This document shows positions 1 to 8,222 of a stretch of 36,731 nucleotides of DNA, one piece after another; the stretch's first letter is position 1; each line of letters begins with the position of its first letter. The position numbers and the translations under genes were made by a program. Source of the DNA: an uncultured Roseiflexus sp. (lineage in GTDB: Bacteria > Chloroflexota > Chloroflexia > Chloroflexales > Roseiflexaceae). The stretch lies in contig CALGYB010000168.1 in assembly GCA_937935075.1 (NCBI GenBank), positions 1 through 36,731 of the forward strand. The letters run 5' to 3'. The notes under the pieces are model-generated. The model searched no databases. It was given only the letters and a program-made list of their open reading frames with translations, and was not told the origin of the DNA.

Positions 1-176
1 TGAGCCGCCGAACAGCACCTGCTGCTCCGCCCTCCCCCCAGCGGGGGGAGGGGGTCGCCAATGAGCCGCCGAACAGCACCTGCTGCTCCGCCCTCCCCCC
101 AGCGGGGGGAGGGGGTCGCCAATGAGCCGCCGAACAGCACCTGCTGCTCCGCCCTCCCCCCAGCGGGGGGAGGGAG
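1..176. repeat. 61-bp tandem repeat with GC hairpins
   Basis: Almost three copies of a 61-bp unit start at 1, 62 and 123; the third diverges near 174. Each unit contains a perfect inverted repeat, CCCTCCCCCC and GGGGGGAGGG around the loop AGC. The array lies downstream of the minus-strand glycosyltransferase gene. No T run follows the hairpins, so they are not typical intrinsic terminators. The copies are nearly identical, which points to recent duplication. The array runs off the window edge, so its true copy number is unknown. Confidence 0.9.
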
Positions 177-303
177 TGGGAGGGGGGAGGGGCGCGGTGT
201 AACCCCGCTCCCCGCGTGGGAGCAGGGGGGTCGGAGGTGAGGGGACACATCTCGATGTGCGCGGGTGATGCCCAGGGGAATGCCGGTATGGCAACCGCCT
301 TCG
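177..303. other. G-rich intergenic tail
   Basis: This stretch separates the 61-bp repeats from the end of the glycosyltransferase gene. It is very G-rich on the plus strand, with several runs of four to six G. The short open frames here look like chance products of GC richness. No promoter, RNA gene or coding signal is convincing. Confidence 0.5.
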
Positions 304-1560
304 CTACCGGTAGGCGGCTTCCAGACAAGGCACGATCACGTTCCAGTCGTACCCTGCGCACGCCAGTTCCCGACCGGCAGCGCCAAGTGCACATCCGGTC
401 GCCGGGTCGTCCAGCAGGCGCAGGATCGCTTCGGTGAACTGTTGCGGCGTATCCGCCAGCAGACAATGCACGCCATCGCGCAACCCGACAATGCCTTCGA
501 CACCGAGCGAGGTGCTGACAACCGGCGCTTCCAGGGCGAATGCCTCGAGCACTTTCAGGCGGATCCCCCCACCGATGCGCATAGGGACGACATAGACCGT
601 CGCCCCTGCCAGATAGGGGCGCACATCCGCCACCTCACCGGTAAGCACAAGGCGTCCCTGGTCAGCAAGGCGACGCAGTGCAGGCGCAGGACGTTTCCCG
701 ACCGCCAGGAGGCGGACGTCGGGCCGGCGGATGTGGATCTGCGGCAAAACGGCATCAACAAACCAGACGAGCGCATCGACATTGGGACGGAAGTCGAGCG
801 TTCCGCTGAACACAAGGGTCGGAGCGGCAAACGACAGCGGTGTACGACGCTCGTGGGCGAGCGCCGCGCGGCTGAAGAACGCCGTGTCCACTCCATTTGG
901 GACAACCACAAAGCGTGTTCCGCCGATCCGCTCCAGCGCCCTGCGATCCTCGTCGGATACGACAATCGTCACGTCGCACTTCCGCATCACGTCGCGTTCG
1001 TAGGATGCCAGTTTCACCCACTGGATCAGGGAATAGACGCCGCCGGCGCCGCGACGCACTGGATCGAAGCAGGTAAGCATGGCGCGCAGATCGGTGAGCG
1101 CCGCGCGCTTTTGCAACACATACTCGGCATTGAACTGATCAAGTGCCAGTAAGGGACGCTCAGGTTGCGTCTTCCCGCCGGCAGATGAGAGACTCAGCAG
1201 ATAGGGCGCCATTTCAATGCTTTCCGCCTGCACGACATCGAACCGTTCATGGGCAATCAGATCATGCAATGCGGCATGGAAGGCAGGCGACGCATTCCGC
1301 AGCGCCATATCGGGCAAAGGCGAGGCAAAGGTCGTCCACACGCGGCGCAGAGCGGAACGCGGCGCAGGTCCACGCACCGACACGACCCGGCACAGATCGC
1401 GGAGCGGCGCCAGCGCTGCTTCAGCCGCAGCATCGGGCGCGAAGGTGAGACAGGTGAGAGTATGACGTTGCGCCAGACTACGAATGATCTGGTAGATGCG
1501 CATTGTGCCGCCGCCGTGTGGCGGATAGGGCGGATAGGGCGCGAGCAGCAGGAGATTCAT
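304..1560 (-). CDS. GT4-family glycosyltransferase
   Basis: A 418-residue GT-B fold glycosyltransferase that probably transfers a sugar from a nucleotide-sugar to a cell-envelope or exopolysaccharide acceptor. The N-terminus has the usual first strand and glycine-rich turn (LLLLAPYPPYPPHGGG). The C-terminal half has the domain opening FSGTLDFRPNVDALVWF and the donor-site region GGGIRLKVLEAFALEAPVVS, whose Glu matches the family EX7E-type motif. I chose the ATG at 1558-1560 because the open frame upstream is low-complexity Arg-rich sequence antisense to dgkA. It begins 8 nt after the dgkA stop and so is probably the last gene of the gmk-yqeY-pgpH-ybeY-dgkA run. Substrate cannot be told from sequence. 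Confidence 0.88.
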   Translation of the reverse strand: MNLLLLAPYPPYPPHGGGTMRIYQIIRSLAQRHTLTCLTFAPDAAAEAALAPLRDLCRVVSVRGPAPRSALRRVWTTFASPLPDMALRNASPAFHAALHDLIAHERFDVVQAESIEMAPYLLSLSSAGGKTQPERPLLALDQFNAEYVLQKRAALTDLRAMLTCFDPVRRGAGGVYSLIQWVKLASYERDVMRKCDVTIVVSDEDRRALERIGGTRFVVVPNGVDTAFFSRAALAHERRTPLSFAAPTLVFSGTLDFRPNVDALVWFVDAVLPQIHIRRPDVRLLAVGKRPAPALRRLADQGRLVLTGEVADVRPYLAGATVYVVPMRIGGGIRLKVLEAFALEAPVVSTSLGVEGIVGLRDGVHCLLADTPQQFTEAILRLLDDPATGCALGAAGRELACAGYDWNVIVPCLEAAYR

Positions 1561-1568
1561 GGGGCGCT

Positions 1569-2066
1569 TCAGATCACGCCATCGAGCCAGGGCGCGACGA
1601 GCGCCCAAAGGCGTGGCAGGAACACAATGAACCCGACAGCGACGGCGCCAATCGCAGTGAGCAGCACTGTTCCGGCAGCCACATCCTTGGCGATCTTGGC
1701 AAGCGGATGGAAGCCGGGCGTCACCAGATCGACTACCGCTTCGACAGCGGTATTGATCCCTTCCGCCGCGAGCACCAGCGTGATGGTCAATGCCAGTGCC
1801 AGCCACTCGACGCGATCAATGTTGAAGAGAAAGCCCAGCGCAATGGCAACGCCGCCAGCCGCCACGTGGATCTGCGCATTCCCCTGTGTGCGCAACAGAT
1901 GGCTGATTCCTGCAAATGCGAAAGGAAACGAACGCAGACGCCGCTGTACCCAGCGAATGGACCGGCGGCGCGGCGCCCGCATGGTACGCATACGCGGCAT
2001 GCTGGCAGTGCGATACTCCGCGACGACCTGACGATCCGTTGCTGGAGACTGATGATTGGTCGCCAT
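1569..2066 (-). CDS. dgkA: DgkA-type diacylglycerol/undecaprenol kinase
   Basis: A 165-residue integral membrane lipid kinase of the small trimeric DgkA family, which phosphorylates diacylglycerol or, in many Gram-positive relatives, undecaprenol. About 45 N-terminal residues are Arg-rich and absent from short DgkA proteins. The core then has three membrane helices (near residues 70-90, 92-112 and 135-160). The signature EGINTAVEAVVDLV (family E-x-x-N-T-A-x-E) holds the catalytic and metal-binding Glu residues. The ATG at 2064-2066 is preferred because GAGAGGTGAT lies just upstream and overlaps the ybeY stop; GTG at 2072 is an alternative. DgkA next to YbeY and a 7TM-HD protein is a conserved arrangement, which supports the call. 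Diacylglycerol versus undecaprenol cannot be decided here. Confidence 0.9.
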   Translation of the reverse strand: MATNHQSPATDRQVVAEYRTASMPRMRTMRAPRRRSIRWVQRRLRSFPFAFAGISHLLRTQGNAQIHVAAGGVAIALGFLFNIDRVEWLALALTITLVLAAEGINTAVEAVVDLVTPGFHPLAKIAKDVAAGTVLLTAIGAVAVGFIVFLPRLWALVAPWLDGVI

Positions 2067-2068
2067 GA

Positions 2069-2551
2069 TCACCTCTCACGGCTCAAACCAAGCGCACCGA
2101 GGATCGCCTCCTCGCGTGCGCGCATGTCGGCTTCGTCATCCGGACCACGCTCGTGGTCATAGCCCAACAGGTGCAGAACGCCATGAACAACAAGAAATGC
2201 AAGTTCACGCTCGCGCGAATGACCGTACTCCGCTGCCTGCGCCACCACCCGATCCCAGGAAATGGCAATATCCCCCAGATAGCGCGGCGCATCGGGAGGA
2301 CGCACAAAGGCGCTATCGTCATCCATCTCGGCGAAGGAGAGCACATCGGTCGGCGCATCGACGCTGCGGTAGGTCTGATTCAGTTGGTGCAATTCCGCAT
2401 CGTCGGCGATCAGAATGCTCATCTCCACCGGACCGGCGATCCGTTCTGCGCGCAGCGTTTGCTCAACGGCGCGTTCGATGGTCGTAACATCGACCAACCC
2501 GGCATACTGCGGAACAACCTGAACATCGACCAGGATTTCGGCATCATCCAT
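2069..2551 (-). CDS. ybeY: Endoribonuclease YbeY (rRNA maturation)
   Basis: YbeY is a zinc metalloprotein needed for 16S rRNA 3' end processing and ribosome quality control. The defining motif H-G-x-L-H-L-x-G-Y-D-H is present as HGVLHLLGYDH; its three His bind zinc. Upstream lie the typical LNQTYRSVDAPTDVLSF and LGDIAIS segments. From the ATG at 2549-2551 the protein has 160 residues, close to family length. A TTG at 2579-2581 overlapping the pgpH stop (TTGA) would add 10 residues, and neither start has a strong ribosome site. The gene sits between the 7TM-HDIG gene and dgkA, the same neighbours as in Bacillus. Confidence 0.93.
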   Translation of the reverse strand: MDDAEILVDVQVVPQYAGLVDVTTIERAVEQTLRAERIAGPVEMSILIADDAELHQLNQTYRSVDAPTDVLSFAEMDDDSAFVRPPDAPRYLGDIAISWDRVVAQAAEYGHSRERELAFLVVHGVLHLLGYDHERGPDDEADMRAREEAILGALGLSRER

Positions 2552-2577
2552 AAGAAAGAGAACACTCGTTGCGGCGA

Positions 2578-4785
2578 TCAAGGTACGGGTTTTCCCGGCG
2601 TATAATCAACGCGCGGATGATAGATTCCCTGTAGAGTTGTAATGAATGCCTGACGAATACGCGCCAGGTCTTGCAGGGTCAGCGGGCACTCATCGAGTTG
2701 CCCGCTGCGCACCCGTTCATCGATAATGGCAGTGACCAACTCTTCGAGCGTTTTTCCATTTTCGCGCATCCGCGTATCGCCATTGCCCGCCTCACGGCTG
2801 GAAATGACGCTCCCCGCCTGAAACTTCGAGCGCACCGTCGCCTCGACCGAATCGGCGAGCATCATGATACCCTGTTCGCGCGTGCGCGGGCGCGGACCGG
2901 GGTAGCGATAATCTTCGATGTTAACCGTATCATGCTGCTGAAGGGCGCGTTGATAGAAATATTTGATCACGCTGGTGCCATGGTGGGTCGTAATGAAATC
3001 GACGATCTGCGCCGGCAGCCCGGCGGCAAGCGCCATTTTTCGCCCCTCGCGCACATGGTCGGCAATGATCTGCGCGCTGGTCAGCGGGTCGAGATCATCG
3101 TGGACATTCTCGCGATCGCTCTGGTTATCGGTGAAAAAGAAGGGGCGGATTGTCTTGCCAATATCGTGATAGTACGATGCGACGCGCAGCAGGAGGGCAT
3201 CGGCGCCAATCGCCTCGGCTGCGCTCTCCGCCAGATTGCCGACTGCGACGCTGTGGTAATAGGTGCCGGGCGCTTCCCGGATCAGGCGGCGCAGCAGCGG
3301 TTGCGCCGGATGCGCCAGTTCCATCAGCCGCAGCGGTGTGACAATGCCGGCCAGTTGACCGGCAAGATTATACAGGCCAAGCGCCAGAATTGCCGAGAGT
3401 GCGCCGTTGACGCCGCTCACCGCCAGGATCGTTAGCGCCTGATTCAGTGTTGGAATCGTACCGTTGAGTAGATGAAAGGTAAACTGCGCAGCGCCTATCG
3501 TCAAGAACACCGCCACGCCGCTGATAAAGAACAGGAGTGAGCGTTCACCACGGCCTATCAGGAATGCCCCGGCGATCCCGCCCAGGAAGAGCGTGATCGT
3601 CGTCGCCAGTTGATTATCGCTCAAGCTGGCGATGACAACACTGAGCACGCCGACGCTCATCAGCGACAGACCGATGTTAAAGAGGGCAGCCAGCAGTATG
3701 GCGATCAACGCCAGCGGGAAGGCTTGCATCCATTCAATGCCAAATGGAACGACCAGCCGGGCTGCGACGACTGTCAACGCCATCAGACTAAAGATGAGCA
3801 GAAGCGGTCGAGTTTCTTTCAGTGCATCGCGTTGAGCAACTGCGATATAGGCGCCGAACGCGCCCGCAACCAGCAATGCCAGCAGCGCCCTGCCCCCCAG
3901 CGCTGCCCAGTTCATCTTTGTGCGCAGCGCACCCAGCGCTTCGAGTTTTTCCAGCACGTCGGGAGTCACTACGTCCCCCTGACGCACAATGTTTTCACCT
4001 TCGAGAATCCGAACCGTCACTGGCTGTACCGCATTGCGAACTTCCTGTTTGCGGCGTTGGGTGGCTTCCTCGTCGATAAACTGGTTCGCCTTCAGAAACG
4101 AGCCGCTGAAGAGCGCGATCAACTCCGCCTGTTCCGGCGTTTCCGCCTGAAGAGACGCCCAGTAGGGCAATGAGAACGATCGTAGCTCAGCAATCTTTTG
4201 ATCATTGAGCATATAGCGGTTCTCACTCAGCGCCCGATCATACAGTTCCAGCGCGAGGTTACTGATTAGCGTCCACGAATCATCCTTCTGACGAGCGATA
4301 GCGCCCGCCAGTTCGGGTGAAATGACCAGTGTGCTGTTGGGCAGGCTGGTCAGGCGTTCGCGTTCCTGTGCTTTCGTCAGCGTCGGATCATCCCGGATCT
4401 GCGTGATCGTCAGCAACAGATTTCGGAGTTCGGTGCGCTGTTGAATGGGAATGCTCATGTCACGCGAGTAGACCACCGTATCGGCGGCGCTCTCGGCACG
4501 GGCGCGTTCCTGTTCGGTGCGCCACTCGCTGACATAGACGATCGTCCGGTCTGCCTGAATATCACGCGGGCTTGGCCGCCCAGGCTGCAAGTCCGGAGCG
4601 ATAACCGGCTGCCACGCCAGCGCCAGCCAGATGGCCAGGGCAAGCCCCGTGCTCAGACCAACTATCAGGCGTCGCCACATCCGTTCGGGAGACCGATGGG
4701 GCGCTTCACTCGTCTGCCGCGAACGGGTACGGCTTAATCGGCGGAACCAGGAAGGTATGTTCATGGCGACATTGCGCCTTCGCAT
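2578..4785 (-). CDS. 7TM-HDIG phosphohydrolase, PgpH-like (c-di-AMP phosphodiesterase)
   Basis: A 735-residue membrane protein of the 7TMR-HD family. Characterised members such as Listeria PgpH hydrolyse cyclic di-AMP. Order seen: a short cytosolic tail, one membrane helix (about residues 40-60), an extracytoplasmic region of roughly 240 residues, a block of six or seven hydrophobic helices (about 295-470), then a cytosolic HD domain. The HD domain contains SYYHDIGK near residue 540, an upstream His in the segment GTYYHSVAVGN, and further His in TTHHGTS, consistent with a di-metal HDIG site. Start: ATG at 4785 has AGGCG close upstream and lies 12 nt after the yqeY stop; ATG at 4764 is also possible. 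The call rests on architecture and neighbours; the substrate is inferred from family knowledge. Confidence 0.87.
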   Translation of the reverse strand: MRRRNVAMNIPSWFRRLSRTRSRQTSEAPHRSPERMWRRLIVGLSTGLALAIWLALAWQPVIAPDLQPGRPSPRDIQADRTIVYVSEWRTEQERARAESAADTVVYSRDMSIPIQQRTELRNLLLTITQIRDDPTLTKAQERERLTSLPNSTLVISPELAGAIARQKDDSWTLISNLALELYDRALSENRYMLNDQKIAELRSFSLPYWASLQAETPEQAELIALFSGSFLKANQFIDEEATQRRKQEVRNAVQPVTVRILEGENIVRQGDVVTPDVLEKLEALGALRTKMNWAALGGRALLALLVAGAFGAYIAVAQRDALKETRPLLLIFSLMALTVVAARLVVPFGIEWMQAFPLALIAILLAALFNIGLSLMSVGVLSVVIASLSDNQLATTITLFLGGIAGAFLIGRGERSLLFFISGVAVFLTIGAAQFTFHLLNGTIPTLNQALTILAVSGVNGALSAILALGLYNLAGQLAGIVTPLRLMELAHPAQPLLRRLIREAPGTYYHSVAVGNLAESAAEAIGADALLLRVASYYHDIGKTIRPFFFTDNQSDRENVHDDLDPLTSAQIIADHVREGRKMALAAGLPAQIVDFITTHHGTSVIKYFYQRALQQHDTVNIEDYRYPGPRPRTREQGIMMLADSVEATVRSKFQAGSVISSREAGNGDTRMRENGKTLEELVTAIIDERVRSGQLDECPLTLQDLARIRQAFITTLQGIYHPRVDYTPGKPVP

Positions 4786-4797
4786 TGCGACGCCTGG

Positions 4798-5319
4798 TCA
4801 CTGCGTCCGACTCAGGAGATCGCGCGCCACCTGACTGATCAGACGTCCGTCGGCGCGCCCCTTAAGCCGCTGCATCAGCACCGGCATAACCCTGCTCATG
4901 TCGGCGGGGCCAACAGCGCCGATCTCTTCGATAATCGCTTTGACCATGGGACGCAGTTCTTCCGCCGAAAGTTGCTGCGGCAGGTACGCCTGCAACATTG
5001 CCGCTTCCGCTTCTTCCTTTCCGGCAAGATCGATACGCCCGCCCTTGCGATACAGTTCAGCGGCTTCGCGCCTGCGTTTGACCTCTTTGGCGATGATTTC
5101 CTGCTCTATCGCCTCTGTCAGCATCGCCTCACGATCAATCGCAGCCAGCGCCGTCGCATCCGCCGCCTCGCCGCCAGCCGCATCGAAGGCGGCTTTCACC
5201 TGCGCCATTTGCGCCTTTTTCAAAGCATCAATCGCCATGCGGATCGTATCTACCCGCAGCCGATCACCGCTCTTCAACGCCGTCTTCAGATCGTTCTGCA
5301 ATTGTTCCAGTAATGCCAT
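4798..5319 (-). CDS. GatB/YqeY domain protein
   Basis: A 173-residue YqeY-family protein. The domain is shared with the tail of GatB, where it helps bind tRNA during transamidation; free-standing copies have no firmly known role. The N-terminus LLEQLQNDLKTALKSGDRLRVDTIRM and the segment LQAYLPQQLSAEEL are typical. An Ala-rich insertion near residues 36-60 makes it longer than the usual ~150 residues. The start ATG at 5317-5319 follows GGCGGAGAAC. It lies between gmk and the 7TM-HD gene on the same strand with gaps of 33 and 12 nt, so these are probably cotranscribed. Confidence 0.88.
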   Translation of the reverse strand: MALLEQLQNDLKTALKSGDRLRVDTIRMAIDALKKAQMAQVKAAFDAAGGEAADATALAAIDREAMLTEAIEQEIIAKEVKRRREAAELYRKGGRIDLAGKEEAEAAMLQAYLPQQLSAEELRPMVKAIIEEIGAVGPADMSRVMPVLMQRLKGRADGRLISQVARDLLSRTQ

Positions 5320-5352
5320 ACCTGTTCTCCGCCAGACCGGCGCATCCGCATC

Positions 5353-5985
5353 CTACAACACGACGCGGCGCGGATGCACGCGCAACTTCTCCGCCGTCAC
5401 TATCGCCTGGATCTGGGCAACCGCGTCGTCCAGACGATCAGCGCGGTTCAGCACCACATAATCGAACGCTTCAAGTGCATCCATCTCCTGCTGCGCCACG
5501 CTCAGGCGACGGTCGATCTCCGCACTGCTCTCCGTGCGGCGCCGCTCGAGACGCACACGCAGTTCGTCGATGCTGCCGGGCGCCACGAAAATGAGCACCG
5601 CTTCGGGCGCCAGCCGGCGAACCGTGGCAGCGCCCTGCACATCGATCCGCAGCACAACGTCCCGCCCCGATGCCAGCGCATCACGCGCCTCGGACGCCGG
5701 AATGCCTTTGTAATGACCGTAGACCCGCGCCCATTCGATTAACTCACCCTGACTGATCATTTCCCGAAAGCGTTCCGTTGTCACAAAATGATAATCGTAT
5801 CCATCACGCTCACCGGTGCGCATCGGACGGTCAGTCGCCGTGACAACGAAGTGAAACGGCATGTTCAGTTCGCGCATCCGGCTCAGGATGGAGTCCTTTC
5901 CAACGCCTGACGGGCCGGAGATAACGATCAACAGCGGATATGCGGGCAGGCCATCGAGTAATGGATTGCGATCAGCGACAGGCAT
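5353..5985 (-). CDS. gmk: Guanylate kinase
   Basis: Guanylate kinase, 210 residues, converts GMP and ATP to GDP and ADP in the cytosol. The Walker A loop ISGPSGVGKDS lies at about residues 22-32. The GMP-binding region follows as TATDRPMRTGERDGYDYHFV (canonical T-T-R-x-x-R-x-x-E-x-x-G-x-D-Y), and the lid region RIDVQGAATVRRL agrees with the family. The canonical T-T-R reads T-D-R, a mild variation seen elsewhere. The ATG at 5983-5985 is preceded by AAAGGAGAAGT, a strong ribosome site. It is the first gene of the minus-strand run and is divergent from rqcH, with about 36 nt between start codons. Confidence 0.95.
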   Translation of the reverse strand: MPVADRNPLLDGLPAYPLLIVISGPSGVGKDSILSRMRELNMPFHFVVTATDRPMRTGERDGYDYHFVTTERFREMISQGELIEWARVYGHYKGIPASEARDALASGRDVVLRIDVQGAATVRRLAPEAVLIFVAPGSIDELRVRLERRRTESSAEIDRRLSVAQQEMDALEAFDYVVLNRADRLDDAVAQIQAIVTAEKLRVHPRRVVL

Positions 5986-6005
5986 ACTTCTCCTTTACCA
6001 GCGTG

Positions 6006-6011
6006 TATAAT
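6006..6011. promoter_or_regulatory. Shared bidirectional -10 element between gmk and rqcH
   Basis: TATAAT at 6006-6011 reads as a consensus -10 toward rqcH. The opposite strand of the same site reads ATTATACA and offers a -10 toward gmk. No matching -35 is visible for either direction. Transcription toward rqcH from here would start near 6017, only a few bases before the ATG at 6022, so that transcript may be nearly leaderless. Confidence 0.5.
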
Positions 6012-6021
6012 GCGAAACGCA

Positions 6022-7773
6022 ATGTATTTCGATGCGCTGACTCTTGCCGCCGTGGTTGATGAATTGCGCACCGCCATTGTTGGCGGTCGTGTTCAGCGTG
6101 TCCTGCTGCCCGGCGCATTGAGCGTCGCGCTCGAAATCTATGCCGGTCGCCGCTTCTATCTGCTGCTCTCAGCCCATCCGCAGTTCGCGCGGGTCCAGCT
6201 CAGTCCGGTACGCATCTCGCGCGGCGCCGATGCAACGCCGCCGCTGTTGCTGTTGTTGCGCAAGTATGTCAATCGCGGCCGGATCACTGCGGTTGAGCAA
6301 CCTGATCTAGAGCGCGTACTGCTGCTAAGTATAGCCAAACGTCCCCTCCAGCGCAACTCCGAACATGAAACAGATCCCGACGATGATGACGCCCTGCCGG
6401 ACGCCGCCGCGCCGGAGGAGGAAACGCTGCGTTGCGAGTTGATCGTCGAAATCATGGAACAGCGCAGCAATATCGTGCTGGTCGGCGACAACAACATCAT
6501 TCTGGCGGCGGCGCGGCACGTGACGCCGCGTATGAGCCGCCGCCCGGTGCTGCCGCAGGCGCCATACGAACTGCCGCCGCCGCAAGCCAAACGTGACCCA
6601 CGGCAAGCGACGGCTGCCGAACTGCGCACCGCCATCCCGGATGGACAGCCCGATCTGGCGCGCGCGCTGGTAGGCGTCTACCGCGGGTTATCGCCGCTTG
6701 CGGCGCGCGAGGCGGTGTATCGGGCGCTGGGACGCACCCTCGTGCCGACCGGCGCCGATCTGCCGTGGGATGCGCTCGCCGAAGCGCTCCGCCGGTTGTG
6801 GCAGACGCCCTGGTCACCGCATATTGTCGTCGATGAGAGCGGTCCGATCGCATTTGCGCCATATGAGATCACGCATCTGCCCGGAGCGCGTCCCTGCCCC
6901 TCGATGAGCCTCGCGCTCGATGAGTACTACGCAGCGCGCGAGCGCCTGACGGCGCACCAGCAACGCCGCGACGCGTTGCGCGAGCGACTGAACGACGCAC
7001 GTGAACGCCTGGAGCGGCAGCGCGCCGCACTGCAATCCGAGTTGCAGCGCGCAGCGGATTTCGAGCGATTGCGCTGGGAGGGAGAAATGATCTTCGCCTT
7101 TCTCCACGCACTGACGCCAGGGCAGGACCATGTCGAGATCGAAGGGCGCACCATCGCACTCGACCCGCGCAAATCGCCGGTCGAATGCGCTCAGGAGCGA
7201 TTTCGCGCCTACGACAAAGCCAAAAGCGCGCTTGCCGGCGTCCCCGAACGATTGCGCGCCGTCGAGTTGCGGCTGGCAGGTCTCAACGAAACGCTGGCGC
7301 TGCTGGACCTGGCAGAGCGTTTTGAGGAGATCGAAACGATCGCCCGTGAAGCGGAAGCAGAGGGGTACCTGGGACCTGCGCCGGTGGAACGCGCCCGGAA
7401 ACGAGCAGCGCGACCGGCGTCGCCCCTGCGCATTGAGTCGAGCGATGGATTCACGATCTACGTCGGGCGAACAGCGCAACAGAACGAGCATGTCACCTTC
7501 CGTCTCGGCGCACCTGATGATCTCTGGCTGCACGTGCGCGGCGCACCCGGCGCCCACGTCATTATCAAAACCGCAGGGCGTGATGTTCCAGAACGCACCA
7601 TCGAGGAAGCGGCGGCGCTGGCGGCCTACTACAGCAGTCTACGCTCATCTGCGAGCGTCGACGTCGAGATCGCGCCGCGCCGCCGTGTACGCAAGGTGCG
7701 CGGCGGACCGGCGGGCCTGGTGACCTACCAAGCAGAGCGCGCCGTGCGGGTGGCGCCACGACCGCCGTGGTAG
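6022..7773 (+). CDS. rqcH: RqcH/NFACT ribosome-quality-control protein
   Basis: A 583-residue NFACT-family protein (Rqc2/RqcH, formerly FbpA-like). RqcH binds obstructed 50S subunits and directs Ala-tailing of stalled chains. Visible order: NFACT-N (about 1-170, beginning MYFDALTLAAVVDEL), an acidic linker, HhH and coiled-coil region (about 300-430), then the NFACT-R domain (about 465-575) with SSDGFTIYVGRTAQQNE and DDLWLHVRGAPGAHVII. The ATG at 6022 is chosen over ATG at 6010 because the latter overlaps TATAAT. With this start the conserved Asp-Arg pair, known as D97-R98 in Bacillus subtilis, falls at 97-98 but reads Glu-Arg (PDLERVLLL). The gene is alone, divergent from gmk. Confidence 0.9.
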   Translation: MYFDALTLAAVVDELRTAIVGGRVQRVLLPGALSVALEIYAGRRFYLLLSAHPQFARVQLSPVRISRGADATPPLLLLLRKYVNRGRITAVEQPDLERVLLLSIAKRPLQRNSEHETDPDDDDALPDAAAPEEETLRCELIVEIMEQRSNIVLVGDNNIILAAARHVTPRMSRRPVLPQAPYELPPPQAKRDPRQATAAELRTAIPDGQPDLARALVGVYRGLSPLAAREAVYRALGRTLVPTGADLPWDALAEALRRLWQTPWSPHIVVDESGPIAFAPYEITHLPGARPCPSMSLALDEYYAARERLTAHQQRRDALRERLNDARERLERQRAALQSELQRAADFERLRWEGEMIFAFLHALTPGQDHVEIEGRTIALDPRKSPVECAQERFRAYDKAKSALAGVPERLRAVELRLAGLNETLALLDLAERFEEIETIAREAEAEGYLGPAPVERARKRAARPASPLRIESSDGFTIYVGRTAQQNEHVTFRLGAPDDLWLHVRGAPGAHVIIKTAGRDVPERTIEEAAALAAYYSSLRSSASVDVEIAPRRRVRKVRGGPAGLVTYQAERAVRVAPRPPW

Positions 7774-7781
7774 CGCGATGC

Positions 7782-7809
7782 AAAAAAAGCGCCCGCACAC
7801 CGCGGACGC
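7782..7809 (-). terminator. Rho-independent terminator of the pilin gene
   Basis: On the minus strand the stem GCGTCCGC, loop GGTGT and stem GCGGGCGC is followed directly by seven T. One mismatched pair interrupts the stem. It starts about 43 nt after the stop codon of the Flp-type pilin gene. The plus strand lacks a T run after the hairpin, so the signal is oriented for the pilin gene rather than for rqcH. Confidence 0.85.
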
Positions 7810-7852
7810 CGGGGAACAAAAAAACAATTGCGCTATTTCGACAAGATTCCAA

Positions 7853-8083
7853 CTACGACGAGGGCCAACGTTCGATAATTCGCTGATACCACAGACCGCT
7901 GACCGTGTTGCCCATCACCGAAACAATACCGATAACGACCAGAACAAGGAGCGCCAACAAGAGCGAATACTCCACCAATCCCTGACCTTCGCCGTGCCAG
8001 AGCCGCCAGGTTTGCACACGCGCCGCCATCTGACACATCATGTCGTTGATGGCAGCGTACCACGTCGATAGCCGCCGTTCCAT
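7853..8083 (-). CDS. Flp/Fap-type pilin precursor
   Basis: A 76-residue small pilin-like protein. Residues 31-58 contain GEG followed by QGLVEYSLLLALL and a hydrophobic helix (to about residue 58), the Flp pattern: prepilin peptidase would cut after Gly33, putting Glu at +5 of the mature chain and Tyr at +6. The leader of 33 residues is longer than in most Flp pilins. Mature Flp pilins form thin adhesive or twitching fibres assembled by the Tad system. No tad genes are in the window, so assembly partners must lie elsewhere. The ATG at 8081-8083 follows AAAGGGGGTGAG. A terminator follows closely, so it is probably monocistronic. Confidence 0.78.
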   Translation of the reverse strand: MERRLSTWYAAINDMMCQMAARVQTWRLWHGEGQGLVEYSLLLALLVLVVIGIVSVMGNTVSGLWYQRIIERWPSS

Positions 8084-8222
8084 GCGTTCTCACCCCCTTT
8101 ACACTGATGCGCCGGGTCCGATGTTCGAGGTGTTGACAGCGGGTGGTCGTGAATGAGTCTGCAATGCGCTGCTGCATGAAAACCGCAGACGACGCCGCTT
8201 AAGGTACACCCTGTCGGTTAAA

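Noticed and set aside
265-1152. Plus-strand open frame of 295 codons
   Set aside because: Antisense to the first glycosyltransferase; no motif and unusual composition.
2671-3435. Plus-strand open frame of 254 codons
   Set aside because: Antisense to the HDIG domain and helix region of the PgpH-like gene, with no supporting motif.
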